Positions 23,741 to 35,349 of a stretch of DNA of 64,000 bases are shown here, one piece after another. Source of the stretch: Helichrysum umbraculigerum. Lineage: Eukaryota; Streptophyta; Magnoliopsida; Asterales; Asteraceae. The translations under genes were made by a program, and so were the position numbers. How positions within the stretch are numbered: position 1 is the stretch's first letter; every line of letters begins with the position of its first letter. Under the pieces are notes generated by a model. The model was not told where the DNA came from and made no database searches. It saw nothing but the letters and a program-made list of their open reading frames with translations. The stretch covers positions 70,591,837 to 70,655,836 of the forward strand of contig CATIUR010000004.1 in the NCBI GenBank assembly GCA_949592205.1, written 5' to 3'.

Positions 23741-24573
23741 GACTCCCATTTGCACAGACATGAATAATATTTGTATGTCTAAAAGAACATACTAAATGTA
23801 ACTAGTGCAATGGCATGTTACATTTCCTATTAGTTGATTTACATAAATTATCCTTTTGTTCTAGATATCATTTTGAACGTTTGACATGGTTAAGTGTCAA
23901 TCAACATCGTTCAAGATTATGTTTCTCGGTAGAGATTTGTGGTGATCATGATAGACTGAAATCATACTGATTCAGTGTTAGCATGGCCATGCGTTTAACA
24001 TCAGCGCAAATCATCGAGGGGCCCAGTGATATCGCTTCAACTCGCTTAAAGAAGAAGGAACAAATTGTTTCGACTACATAGACATCCATCACATCTCATG
24101 TTGTACCCAATCTACACCCTTATAACTGGCATTTACGCACAGCGGTAGATGTAGGTCAAAGTACAACATAATTTGTGTCAGGATTCTCATGTATCTCCGC
24201 TCTAGGATAAAGATGATGCCATCTTAGAATTACCTTTTGACTTAAAACCATGAAGTAATTCCTAAGTGTGGTCACTCCAGAACCTTGAATCAATTATCAA
24301 GTTCCTCATGAACGTAGTATCATATAAGCCTATATAACTACACTTCATAGCAGCCTTAATTCAATTCTCCCTCCAGTAGACAATGACTGACTGTGGAAGT
24401 TTATGAATTAATATTCAATGGAGTGTAAAACATGTAAAATTTGAACAAGATAATATACAATGAAATGATCGCGTCATGCGTATTATATAATCTCCATATA
24501 CAAAATCATCAAATCGATTGTAATAGATTATTATCCAATGTTCAAGGCGTCAGACTTAACTATTAAAATACAA
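23741..24573 (-). other. 3' non-coding region and PPT of element I
   Basis: The PPT AAATGGGAGTC (minus strand, 23741-23751) abuts the 3' LTR. The remaining ~820 bp up to the pol end show no open frame or recognisable domain. Unlike the Ty3/gypsy elements here, I see no strong hairpin beside this PPT. Confidence 0.8.
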
Positions 24574-25278
24574 TCAAAGCAAATCATCAATAACAAGAAC
24601 ACCAATAGATCTATGATGAGCATCATGCTTGGTCTGTGACAAAGGCTTGGTGAATGGATCAGCCAAGTTTTCACTCGTGTCTATTCTGCTTATGACAATA
24701 TCCCCTTCTGCGACAACTTGACGAACATAATGGTACTTTCTGAGTATGTGCCGTGTGCGCTTTTGAGATCTTGGTTCTTGAGCTAAGACAACCATACTCT
24801 CATTGTCGCAGAAAATCTCAACGGGATCATTAATGGTGGGAACTACACCTAGATCCCCGATGAACTTTTTTATCCACATGGCCTCTTTAGCAGCCTCACT
24901 GAGTGCTATGTACTCAGACTCTGTTGTCGAATCTGCAATGGTACTTTGCTTGGAGCTTCTCCAAGTAACTATGCCACCATTTAGAGTAAACACAAACCCT
25001 GATTGCGAGGAGCAATCATCTCTGTCTGATTGGAAGCTAGCATCGGAATATCCTTTGACACTCAGTTCATCGTTCCCTCCATAGACCAAGAACATCTCTT
25101 TAGTCCTCCTAAGATACTTTAGAATGTTCTTGACTGCTATCCAGTGAGCTTCCCCAGGTTTGGCCTGATAACGACTAGTCATGCTTAAAGCATACGATAC
25201 GTCAGGCCTAGTGCATATCATGGCATACATGATCGATCCTATAGCCGAAGCGTATGGGATACGACTCATTACTGCTAC
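24574..25278 (-). pseudogene. RNase H region of element I pol
   Basis: Continues the pol frame after the TAA at 25279-25281. It carries the end of RT (SRIPYASAIGSIMYAM) and copia RNase H: GYSDASFQSD with the first Asp near 25045, SKQSTIADSTTESEYIAL with the Glu near 24915, and FCDNESMV near 24810. The C-terminus ends at 24574 shortly before the non-coding region. Only the single upstream stop separates it from the main pol frame. Confidence 0.9.
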
Positions 25279-27468
25279 TTATTTATAAGATGTAGGACAT
25301 TGAGCTTTGCTCAGTGTCATGCCAGGATTCATAGGAACATACCCCTTCTTGGAGTCATGCATATTGAATTTCTTCGATATCTTATCTATATATGCACTTT
25401 GGCTTAGCCCAATTAGTCTCCTAGATCTATCACGATAGATCTTTATTCCCAAAATGTACGCTGCATCTCCCATATCTTTCATTGAGAAACATTTCCCTAG
25501 CCAAGCTTTGACATCTTTCAATGTTGGGATATCATTTCCAATGAGTAATATGTCATCGACATATAATATAAGAAAGACTACGACGCTCCCACTGGACCTG
25601 ACATAGACACATGGTTCATCCTCACTTCTAATGAAACCAAATTCTTTGATTTTCTCATTAAAGCAAAGATTCCAACTACGAGAAGCTTGCTTAAGTCCAT
25701 AAATAGATTTTTGAAGCTTGCACACATGATTAGGATACTTAAGATGTATAAAACCCTCAGGTTGTGTCATAAACACATCCTTAGTTAGCTTACCATTTAG
25801 AAAAGCAGTCTTTACATCCATTTGCCATATCTCATAGTCGTAAAACGCAGCTATGGCAATAAGTATTCTAATGGATTTCAACATTGCCACTGGTGAAAAA
25901 GTTTCATCGTAGTCTACACCATATCTTTGCGTGTAACCCTTAGCCACTAGTCTAGCTTTGAATGTGTGTACATTCCCATCTATGTCGGTCTTCTTCTTGA
26001 AGACCCATTTACACCCAACGGTTTTCACCCCTGGTGTATGATCAACCAAGTTCCAAACTTGGTTATCTTTCATGGATTGGATCTCGCTGTCCATAGCCTC
26101 CTGCCATTTAGCAGACTCGGGGCCTACCATGGCTTCCTGATAAGATGTAGGTTCATCAGAATCTACTTGCGCCTCATCATCTTCAGATATGTGTAATTCA
26201 TATCTTTCGGGTCTATGTCGCTTTCTATCATACCTGCGTATAGGTGGTGGCTGTATGTCAGTTTCTCCTTCATCAATAGGTTCATCGACCTTCTGAAGAA
26301 AATCAGTGTTATTATCAATTTCCATGTCGGTTGATTCTTGAATTTCTTCAAGGTCAACAGGGCTCCCACTGATTCCTTTGGATATGATGTTCCTTTCAAG
26401 GAACGTTCCCTTTCGAGACACAAAGACTTTGTTCTCTGTAGGGTTGTAGAACAAATATCCATAAGAATTAGCTGGATATCCGACAAAGAAACACTTCCCT
26501 GATCTGGGTTCAAGCTTATCTTGAGTCTCACGACGCACATAAGCCTCGCAACCCCAGATTCTTAGATATGACAATGAAATTTTCTTTCCATGCCATATCT
26601 CAGAGGGTGTTTTGGAAACTTTCTTGGTTGGGATGAGGTTAAGGATCCTTGCGGCAGTTTCTAGGGCATAGCCCCAAAAACTGATTGGAAGCATTGTGTG
26701 ACTCATCATGGATCGAACCATATCAAGTAATGTTCGATTTCTCCTTTCAGACACACCGTTATGTTGGGGTGTCCTTGGAGGAGTTAATTGTGAGATTATC
26801 CCACAATCCCTTAGATGATCATTAAATTCTTGATTAAGATACTCACCGCCTCTATCAGATCGGAGAATCTTAATCCTTTTGTTCAGTTGATTCTGTACTT
26901 CGTTTTGGTACGCCTTGAACACTCTAAAAGTTTCAGACTTATGTTTAATTAAATAAACATAACCATATCTACTGAAATCATCAGTAAAAGTAACAAAGTA
27001 ACGTTCACCGTGTCTAGTAGGTGATCTGAACGGACCACACACATCGGTGTGTACAAGTTCCAACAGATCCTTGCTCCTTTCACAGTTTCCTGTGAAGGGT
27101 GCTTTTGTCATTTTGCCCAATAAGCAGGATTTGCAGTCATCACATGATGTAATATCAAATGATTCCAAAATTCCATCCAACTGGAGTTTTGTGATGCGTT
27201 TCTTGCTTATGTAGCCCAAACGACAATGCCATAGATACGATTTATCCAAACCATCTTTGGATGAACCAACACTATAGATTGAATTGTCATTTAATTTTAT
27301 GGTGGTTTCTAATATGCCTCTACAAGGACTAGCCTTAAAGTAAAATATTTCATCCTTGTAGACTAGTATTGATCCATTATCAAACTTATAATCAAAACCA
27401 TCCTTAAATAAAGCATTAAATGACATAATATTTCTTGCCATATCGGCACTGTAGCAAACATTTTTCAA
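25279..27468 (-). pseudogene. Integrase and reverse transcriptase of element I
   Basis: About 729 codons open on the minus strand. A GAG-pre-integrase zinc finger is at residues ~78-120 (WHCRLGY ... CDDCKSC). Integrase core follows: HTDVCGPF, LRSDRGGEY, NGVSERRNRTLLD (D-D-E, ~140-255). RT starts near residue 480 (WVFKKKTDIDG) with MDVKTAFLNG and the catalytic Y-V-D-D at about residue 635 (25552-25563). The frame has no true start of its own: it continues from gag-PR through a frameshift near 27465-27500. It ends with a nonsense TAA before RNase H. RT and integrase catalytic residues are intact. Confidence 0.92.
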
Positions 27469-28601
27469 AACAATACATAAACTAGAATCAAATGAAGCTT
27501 GTAATCTCCAATCATTTCAACTGAGGCAACATTCTTGTTCCCCATGATTAGATCAAGCTCCCCAGTCCGTAGCTTTCTACTTCTTGTTAGTCCCTGCACA
27601 TTTGTACAAATGTGAGTACCACAACCTGTGTCCAATACCCAGGAATTAGAAGTAGAAGTATTGTTTAGTTCAATCATGAACATACCCGAAGGATTGCCAA
27701 CACCACTAGCTCGTAGTGCATTGAGTTCATTCAAGTATTTAGTACATGCACGCCTCCAATGTCCTTTCTCCCCACAATGGAAACATGTGGCCTCCTTAGG
27801 ATCCTTGGCTTGTGGGATCTTAGCAGAAGACGTGGAAGCAACACCCTTGGGCTTAGGTTTGGGATTGGAACTTGGAGTTCCAACCTTGTCTTTACCCTTG
27901 GATTTGGTTCCTTTCTTCTTCTTCTTGATCCCTCCTTCCTTTATGGACAAAAAATCAGCAGCAGGTTTAGCCTTGGCCATGTTAGCCTCAGCGGTCTTCA
28001 GCATGCCATGGAGCTCCATAATGGTTTTCTCCGTACTGTTCATATTGTAGTTCAATACAAACGAGTCAAAAGAACTAGTCAGCGAGTTCGGGATAAAGTC
28101 CGTAGCAAGCTCCTGACTTATGGGAAAACCAAGACGATCTAGCTGGTCTATATACCCTTTCATCTTGAGTACATGGACACTAACGCTACTGCCTGCTGAC
28201 ATTTTGCAACAGACGAGTGACTTGACAGTGTCAAATCGTTCCTGCTTTGCTTGCACTTGAAACATGCCTTTCAGTTGTGTAAGCATGTCGTATGACCCTA
28301 AGGTTTCCAAACCCTTTTGGAGTTCTGGAGTCATGGTCGCCAACATTAAGCAGGCTACCTCATTAGATTCGGTACGACGTTTTTCAAACTCATCCCGAAC
28401 TACCTGAGTAGCTCTCGCCTGTGGCTCAGCGGGTAGGGGTTCCTCAATTGCCCTGATCTTATCTTCCATCCTGAGAACAATCCTCAGGTTGCGAAGCCAG
28501 TCAATGAAGTTCAATCCATTAAGTTTATCCTTCTCAAGAAGCCCTTTTAGGCAAAAAGTAGAAATAGATGAGGAAGCAGAGTTTGTGTTTGTTGCAGACA
28601 T
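27465..28601 (-). CDS. Gag-protease of element I (copia)
   Basis: 378 codons from ATG at 28601. The N-terminal gag domain has FIDWLRNLRIVLR near residue 35 and a helical capsid to about residue 210. A Lys-rich stretch around 230 precedes one CCHC knuckle CFHCGEKGHWRRAC (~271-284). Copia aspartic protease active site LDTGCGTH is at ~321. In copia elements gag and pol are normally one frame, so the stop at 27465 just after protease is best read as a frameshift with its tail (LVYVLF) out of frame. Gag itself looks intact and could in principle assemble particles. Confidence 0.85.
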   Translation of the reverse strand: MSATNTNSASSSISTFCLKGLLEKDKLNGLNFIDWLRNLRIVLRMEDKIRAIEEPLPAEPQARATQVVRDEFEKRRTESNEVACLMLATMTPELQKGLETLGSYDMLTQLKGMFQVQAKQERFDTVKSLVCCKMSAGSSVSVHVLKMKGYIDQLDRLGFPISQELATDFIPNSLTSSFDSFVLNYNMNSTEKTIMELHGMLKTAEANMAKAKPAADFLSIKEGGIKKKKKGTKSKGKDKVGTPSSNPKPKPKGVASTSSAKIPQAKDPKEATCFHCGEKGHWRRACTKYLNELNALRASGVGNPSGMFMIELNNTSTSNSWVLDTGCGTHICTNVQGLTRSRKLRTGELDLIMGNKNVASVEMIGDYKLHLILVYVLF

Positions 28602-30102
28602 CTGTCAATTTATAGATTGTATAAGTTAATCTGACATATTTAATCCTTGTTAAAATAATTACCCTTGTGTGTTTTAAAATTTAAAACAATTATAATTAAC
28701 AAGGCTAAGATCCATATTTCACTTATAGTAATGCCGGGTATGCCGCGGAAACATTAGTTATAAGCTAATTAGGTAGGTATACTATATGACCAATTTCATC
28801 CATTATGAAATTCTTAGACTCCTGCGGGATTCAATGATAATCCATTATATCAATTGACATGTTTAATCCCTTCTACGCCAACCCTTTCTTGTGCCGGGTA
28901 TGCCGCGGAAACACAAGTCCAGATTGTAAACTGTCCATGATAGATACACTTGAAATCCGGCCCAAGACTCTTGGGTATCGCGAACTTCACCTCACCCTTG
29001 CCAACACCCAATTGAAAACCGGCCCAAGACTCTTGGGTATCGCGAGTTTCAACAGGTAGAAGGTTCGAATGTGTGCACTACTCCTGGATGGCGTAAAGTT
29101 TACATTTAAAACGGGTTTTCGTTTTTTATTAGCAAAAACATTTTATACCATTTTAAAATCTTGCCAATTTTATGTCGCGTTTGTTAATCCTTTATAACCA
29201 AACCGATATATGATTATTACCTTTTGTTTTAAAACAATTTTCTTGTTAGCACAACCAAGACAAATACTTAAAACAATAATAATCATCACATGCATTTATA
29301 TCGGTAGTATGCCAATCCTATGCGTTTTCCGGTAAGCCACATACCGAAAAACAAGGTCAATCTGAGGACAAAATTAAGTAGTAGCAACGGCTCCCACTTA
29401 AACCATCATCCTTGAAGGAGACCCGCTTGCACCATCTTGAACATCATCATCGTGATTCCAATCTTGGGCGTCTCTTTACATTTTAAAACAATACTATTCT
29501 ACTTTCTATACTATTACAAATACATAGAAAGAAAACGACACATTTGTCGTTTATACAAATACATGATTAAAATTAAAAGACGACATGCAAGCCGTTTGAT
29601 TAATTATTACATTCATCCGAATAAATAATACACAACCAAACATCACACAAAAGGCCATGGGCATCTACTACCGATATCTAATCAACCATAAAACATACCA
29701 AATATCATCATACGAATGTTTCAAAATCTCATGTACCATTCGACAAAGGCTAAAATTTCGACTCGGTTACTAGTTATTAAAAACAGCCCTTTTAACACTT
29801 TATTATATCTACTAATGTAACATTTGAAGACTCAAAAGGGGCTGTTTACATTCAATCTAAAACCGAATACAAAATCAGTCCAAAACAGCCCGAAATAAAC
29901 ATATGAACAAAAACGATTTTCTGATTTTTAACAAGTTTAAAGATCTATCATTTTTATACACATGCAAAACCATTTTATGACGGATAATGCCAAAAAGTTT
30001 CGGACCAAGCATCTGTCCAAAATCAGTCCGAAAAAACAGCCATGGTACATGCATTTCGAAGCAATCAATCGATAGATTCATGAGCTAAAGTTTGTACAAG
30101 GT
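28602..30102 (-). other. 5' leader of element I
   Basis: 1.5 kb between PBS and gag ATG with no supported ORF, which is long for a copia leader. It contains two pairs of duplicated short motifs (28733-29045, separate entry). The rest is AT-rich with nothing I recognise. Confidence 0.8.
28733..29045 (-). repeat. Duplicated palindromic motifs in the leader of element I
   Basis: A 21-bp motif containing GGGTATGCCGCGGAAACA occurs at 28733-28753 and 28893-28913. A 27-bp motif built around the perfect inverted repeat CCCAAGACTCTTGGG occurs at 28957-28983 and 29019-29045, both followed by TATCGCGA. They sit 130-440 nt upstream of gag. Self-complementary leader stem-loops are the type of element used for genomic RNA dimerisation in retroelements; that role here is inference. 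Confidence 0.8.
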
Positions 30103-30115
30103 GGCTCTGATACCA
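30103..30115 (-). promoter_or_regulatory. Primer-binding site of element I (initiator-Met tRNA)
   Basis: The minus strand reads TGGTATCAGAGCC, one base from the 5' LTR end at 30117. Confidence 0.95.
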
Positions 30116-30116
30116 A

Positions 30117-30948
30117 TGTCGGAGTTCGGGGCGAACGCGCAGCGAAAAACACGGGTTACAAAACGAGATATAAAATCCAAACTCCTTCATAAAATCGACA
30201 TGCACAAAACAATAGCTACTTGAGAGATTAGAACAAGAATCATACCCTTGAAGCGTGATTCCGATCGATACGGTTTTAGGTTCAAACGAGAACCTCTCTA
30301 TCGGGGAGACACCCAAAGTTCCGATCTCGAATGGTATGTTTCCGGTCACCGATTCCAGCCTCTAGCCTCCACCAAAACAGCCCTTTAACACCTCTTTATC
30401 TTCACGAAAACGTAACACCACAACTATGTGTGTACGGTATCCGAAACCCTCAAAGACTTGAGATTTCGGACTGATTTTGCATGCCGATCTTGAGCAGATT
30501 TTATGGACTGTTTTTGAGGTTTTTCTCTTGAGAGAAAAACGTGGGAAAGGGAAGTAAAAGAGTGGAATGAGTGTGTTAGGTGTTAGAGAGTATTGGTGAG
30601 GTAGTGTGTTAAGTAAGATTCAAGAGAATCTCATTTTTCAAGACATGCATTCTTGTAATTCACAAGACCAATGCATGTATTCCACTAAGTTTAATTTATT
30701 ACTAGTTATATGAATATAACTAATTAAATAAACTAACCTCAACATAGTTAATTCTTTTAGACCATTAACAAATATCTAATATAACTAACTTTTCTCTCTT
30801 ACGAAATTATACCAAACGATTTTCGACCGGCCTTTGCGTGTGACCGAATAGGATAAATGGACTTTGTATTATTATGTCATGGGCATATCTTTGAATCATA
30901 TGTACCACGGTCAAACCCGAAGCCAACCCGAGAACATTGATTCCAACA
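30117..30948 (-). repeat. 5' LTR of element I
   Basis: 832 bp, TGTCGGAG...CCAACA on the plus strand. Alignable end to end with 22922-23740. No clear TATA box recognised. Confidence 0.95.
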
Positions 30949-32155
30949 GTTGTTCCCTTGATTGAAACACATCCGAGGGACACGAAGCATAGGATTAGAG
31001 ATAGATTAGGTTCATGCTTGTTTGTTGTGTATCTTTGGGACAACTTCCGGGATACCCATGATTTAATTATTAGGTCAGTTAATGTGATGCTAGTGTTCCA
31101 TCCTATTGCATGTTCTTGTTTGATTGTTGATTAGGTATTGCATGCTAGACATACATAAACACTATCACTGCCCTGCTAATTAGATTTTCATAAACATAAT
31201 AAACATAATACAGATAGGTTAACATGCATGTAATAGTTGTGACGATTGTATGATTAATGATGAACAATTCAGCTGACTGCTAGACAGATTATCCCAACCG
31301 GTTCCGCGGGTTAAACCCTGTTCATGTTTTTGTTCAATGAATAATTCATGCCACGATATAGACGTCCTTCGGATGTCTGAGACTGGGGACCTGGATTAGA
31401 GGATAGTTGTCAGTTGAATTGGTCTGTACATTTGGGAGAACTTCCGGTGTACTGGACATTCTATTGCTGCTATCCCTGTGACATATTATATATCTGATTG
31501 CGGACAACTCTATGTTAGGTATATAGTAGGATCGTAGCTGTAGCTCATTAAGAAATATAGGAATATCTAGTGAGTAATCTGGAACCCTAACTGGTATAAC
31601 GGAAAAGCTGTAAAACGCCCAAGTATCCGCTATAGCGTTGGAACCACCACTGGTGTAATACAAATACGTGGAAGCCAAGTAAAGGTCGTAGGCATAATAC
31701 TTTATTACCAATTAAGCTTCTATGACCTCACCGGATTAATCATCATACCTAGTATCCTTATCCCTCATAACTATCCATCCAAATAACATTGCCGAAATCA
31801 CAGCAAACATATTCCTTATCTTGATTTTTCTGCGTTCTCCGTACAAACCCCTGTCTTTAATTTAGTTTTTTAATTTTATTAATTAGATTAGAAAACCAAC
31901 CAACCTATCAAAACTTTTAAAAATCCCAGCTAAATTACAAAAGATAATTAATCCTCCTAGATTCCCATGCCCGTTGTAGTTTGAAGAACGACACCTGAGT
32001 CATACATACCGCTTACTGCCCTTTAGGTCTTTAGGTTGTATTAAAACTTAGGATACCCTGCATTATAAATATAAAACACATTGTCCGCGCGTCCTGGTTG
32101 GAAGGTTCAACGACCGGAGTAAAACCCGACCGACCGCTGGGACCGTGACAGCCTC

Positions 32156-32724
32156 CGTATGAAATGTTATATGGGCGTCGTTGTAGAACACCTACGTGTT
32201 GGTTGGAAGCGGGTGAGAAACAGTTTGCGGGTCCATATATTGTTCAGATTACTGCAGATAAGGTGGCTATTGCTCGTGAGAAATTGAAAGTTGCCAGTGA
32301 TAGACAGAAACATTATGCCGATCCACGTCGTCATGCAATTTCATTTGTTGTAGGTGAATTGGTTTATTTGAAAGTCTCACCTTGGAAGGGTGTGATTCAG
32401 TTTGGTAAGCGGTGTAAACTTGCTCCTAGATATATTGGGCCATTTAGAATTCGACAAGTAGTTAATGATCAAACGGTGTCACTTGACCTTCCTCCTGAAC
32501 TTGCGGGTATTCACGACACCTTTAATGTTTGCTATTTAAGAAAATGTAATGTGGAGGACCAATCCCAAGTTCTTCCATTACAAGACCTACGTGTTGACCA
32601 AGGTCAGAAACTCGTAGAAGAACCCGTAAAGCTATTAGACCGTAAGGTTACTAAACTTCGAAAGAAGGATATTCCCATGGTCTTAGTTAAATGGAATCAT
32701 AGTTTGGGTCCAAACCTTATGTGA
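32156..32724 (+). pseudogene. Integrase C-terminus and chromodomain of element A
   Basis: Resumes the integrase in frame after J (CCTCCGTATGAAATG joins to the sequence before GCCTC). It carries the YGRRCRTP segment, KVSPWKGVIQFGKR and YIGPFRI (about 32380-32450), then a chromodomain-like tail with MVLVKWNHSLGPNL near 32670-32720. A TGA at 32722-32724 falls where related elements have Trp-Glu of the chromodomain; past it the frame continues briefly. The chromodomain assigns A to the chromoviruses, whose integrases are thought to target heterochromatin. Confidence 0.88.
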
Positions 32725-32775
32725 GAGACTGAGTCTAGCATGAGGATGCATTATCCTAGTCTTTTGGGGCATGAC

Positions 32776-32814
32776 GAGATTTCGGGGATGAAATCTCCTT
32801 TAGGAGGGAAGATT
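32776..32814 (+). promoter_or_regulatory. Hairpin and polypurine tract of element A
   Basis: Perfect 8-bp arms GAGATTTC (32776-32783) and GAAATCTC (32790-32797) enclose the loop GGGGAT. Four nt later is the PPT AGGAGGGAAGATT (32802-32814), abutting the LTR start TGTAACA at 32815. Confidence 0.87.
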
Positions 32815-34922
32815 TGTAACATCCTCTTTGAGGGCCTAGAAGTAATACGGTAATTTCTTTATTTTATTTTGTTATTTGATTGTGTTAGAAATAAATTATA
32901 TTATTGTGTAACTGAAAATGATTAGGTCAATTAGTTAAATGACTTATTGTGAATAGTAAAATATTGTTTCTTTTAAATGGATATAGTTGTCGGTAAAATA
33001 AAATTATTGTTCTCGCGAATGGTTTTTAGGTTCCAGACAATAGATTTAAAAGAGGAATAAAATTACACCAACTTATACTTGAATTAGTTAATGGGTCAAC
33101 ATTTGTTTCCTTCATTTCACAGAAATTGCATGTATCACTCTAACACTCCCACCTACACTTAGAAATCAAGGAAAATCAAAGTGGAAACAATTAACATTTA
33201 TTCTTGAAGCTGTGATTTTATTCAAACACATGATCTTCTTCATAATCATCTTGTTAACTTCTTAATTGTAAGTGTATTTTGCCCATTTTCAATTATGCAT
33301 AAATTGGTTGAATTAGGTTGAATAATTGATGCATGTTTGGAATTAATGCTTGAATGTATTGTTGATACTGAAATTACTTGAATCATCATCATCATCATCT
33401 AGCTTATCTTTGAATTTAAGTGCCCTAATTGTTCATGAAGCCTAAATGTAATTTTGGGTAGAAATTGCATGTATATTAAATTGTGTATAGATTGAAATGA
33501 AGTGAATGTAGCGATGATAATTGATGTTATATGATGAATATATAGTTCATTGATGTGTTAGAATTGACAAAAACTGAGTTTGATGTTGTTTTGGTTACAA
33601 AAATGGAGTTTGGGTTCGTGCAGGTCTGAAGCATCATTTTAAAACGTATAAACGCGATCCCAGCCTAGTTTCCTGGTCGTGTTCCTTAGCTAAATTTTGC
33701 CTCAGTCGAGTTTTGGTCTTGGTTACGCGATCCTAGCCATTTTCCCGGATCGCGTTGCTAAGTGTATATTTGGTCACGGGAGAGTTTGGTCGTGTGAACG
33801 CGATCCCAACTCATTTTCCGGGATCGCATTAGTCAGTGAAAAATCATCAATGACTGAAATCCTTCTTGGGAACGCGATCCAAACCCTATGCCCGGATCGC
33901 GTTTCACAGTGTAAAACGGTAATGGTTTTGGTCAATGTAACGCGATCCCACAACCTCATGCCCGGATCGCGTTTGCATGTTAAAATTTGATAAATGTGAT
34001 AACTTGTGACTTATATACTTGTGATATTTAAGTACTATTAGGAGTATATTATGTACACATATTTGACATTATATACTTGGGTAGATTATAACAACTTATA
34101 AAATGAGATACTAATTTGGGTTTTGGTTGTGTTCTCAGATAAACCGAACACTCAGTAATATAAGATCTCTGAGTGGAGACTGCGATCGTCAGGGTGAGTG
34201 GATCATTGACTTTCAGTCTAAATTAGTTGTAACAACTTGGTTACAACGGGTAAACTTGGTTTTACTGTTATACGTTGTTTAAATTAACATATTGCCATGA
34301 TGATTATGGATTATGTGAAGTCTTTCAGAGGTCAACAGGGATTGGGTTTAGGTACTATTACTTGGACAACATTAGTGCTTTGTTAATGTGATGTTTATTG
34401 AATTGGTGTTGTAAGTAGTAATAGTACCAAACTATCGGTTAAACCACTGAATTGGCCTTCAGTTGGTTGTAAGTGTTACTTGGGGGCCACCGCGGTAGTA
34501 GGGTACCTGAAGGACCACCGATCCTCTTTGAAGCTAGTTGTTTATGATGCTTCGCTGTAAACATTGTTAATCTTAGTTAGGTTGATAGTTATGGATCTAT
34601 TCACATAGCTTTGTACTAATCACCCTCATCACTTCTTGCAGGTTAATCTTTTGATAGTGGGTGGGCAAGAAGTTGGTTTGTGGAATGGAATGTTTGACGG
34701 CTCCCACTCTAATTTAGATAAATATGTTAATGATCTAACATTGTGTTTTGAGATTGTATAATACCTAAAACTTAATGTTTGTAGTGACTATGGTAAACTA
34801 AACTTTATGGATCATGCTATGTAGATTGCACTTTTGAAATGTAATTATATGCAATCTAAGATTTAATTATTTAAATATGCGCTTCCGGTAAAAAAAAATG
34901 GTCTCGAAATTAGAGGGCGTCA
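32815..34922 (+). repeat. 3' LTR of element A
   Basis: 2108 bp, complete, TGTAACATCC...GGGCGTCA. Its last 1365 bp pair with 1-1370. It is followed at once by minus-strand protease sequence of B, so 34923-34927 (TACAC) is the predicted right copy of its target duplication. Its hairpin array is listed separately; no gene otherwise. Confidence 0.95.
33651..33973 (+). repeat. Five CGCGATCC/GGATCGCG hairpins in the A 3' LTR
   Basis: Same array as at 93-421. Here the fifth hairpin is intact (CGCGATCC ... GGATCGCG) while the first is decayed (GGTCGTG), the opposite of the 5' LTR in part. Together the two LTRs imply five good ancestral hairpins. Confidence 0.9.
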
Positions 34923-35344
34923 TACACTATCGGTCTCAATGAGTTTGCCGTTAGCTAATTCTACAACATACTTAGCATCTAAGGCAACAGGAGTGATGTT
35001 GAGTAGTGGGTAAAACTCGTCAGATATAAAACTTCTATCAGCACCAGTATCAAATTGAACAGAAGCAGTTAAGTTGTTGAGGAGGAACGTACCCGAGACC
35101 ACATTCAGGTCTTGACGGGCTTCCCATGAGTTGAGTACAAATGCTCTACCTCTTGAGTTGTTGTTGTTGCCCTTGTTCTTCAGTTTCGGGCAATCGTTCC
35201 ATAAGTGCCCAGTGTTGCCACATTCAAAACAGGCCTTTGGCTTATTGGAGTTATTGTTGGTGTTGGTAGACCTGCAGTCTTTGGCTAGATAACCATAACA
35301 CTGACATTTGGTGCAGGGTGTACCGCAAGGACCATTATGATGTC
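34923..35344 (-). pseudogene. Zinc-knuckle and protease part of element B
   Basis: Minus strand, directly continuing the gag piece at 45431. The first knuckle is decayed (CQCYGYLAKDC) and the second intact (CFECGNTGHLWNDC, near 35180-35220). An Asn-rich linker is followed by protease with FDTGADRSFISDEF near 35030 and ELANGKLIE near 34950. It is cut at 34922 by the A 3' LTR. Very similar to D at 54470-54900. Confidence 0.88.
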
Positions 35345-35349
35345 TGCGG

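Larger units (their letters stand above)
22922..30948 (-). mobile_element. Element I: nearly complete Ty1/copia retrotransposon
   Basis: 8027 bp with LTRs of 819 and 832 bp, TG...CA ends, the target duplication GTTGT (22917-22921 and 30949-30953), PBS, PPT and a minus-strand gag-protease-integrase-RT-RNase H order (copia order, integrase before RT). Removing it restores continuous J LTR sequence. Defects are limited: a frameshift near the end of gag-PR and one in-frame stop before RNase H. The clade is uncertain; RT and gag resemble Tork/Angela-like plant copia elements in style. Confidence 0.95.
21527..32150 (+). mobile_element. Element J: Athila-type solo LTR hosting copia element I
   Basis: Bounded by TGATGTGACCC (21527) and ACCGTGACA (32150), with the 5-bp duplication GCCTC on both sides (21522-21526 and 32151-32155). 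Without I its length is about 2.59 kb. The sequence is homologous over much of its length to the F LTRs but in plus orientation. There is no PBS, PPT or pol belonging to it, so it is a solo LTR. 30954-32150 is its distal half after I; short open frames there are not supported as genes. Confidence 0.9.

Noticed and set aside
27628..28142. Plus-strand frames with apparent hydrophobic segments
   Set aside because: Antisense to the copia I gag; hydrophobicity comes from the complement of Lys-rich codons.
30103..30115. tRNA-like match (GGCTCTGATACCA)
   Set aside because: Only the 3' end of initiator-Met tRNA is matched; it is a PBS next to an LTR, not a tRNA gene.
31346..31711. 121-codon minus-strand frame in J
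   Set aside because: Located in solo LTR sequence homologous to F's LTR, where the frame is not maintained.
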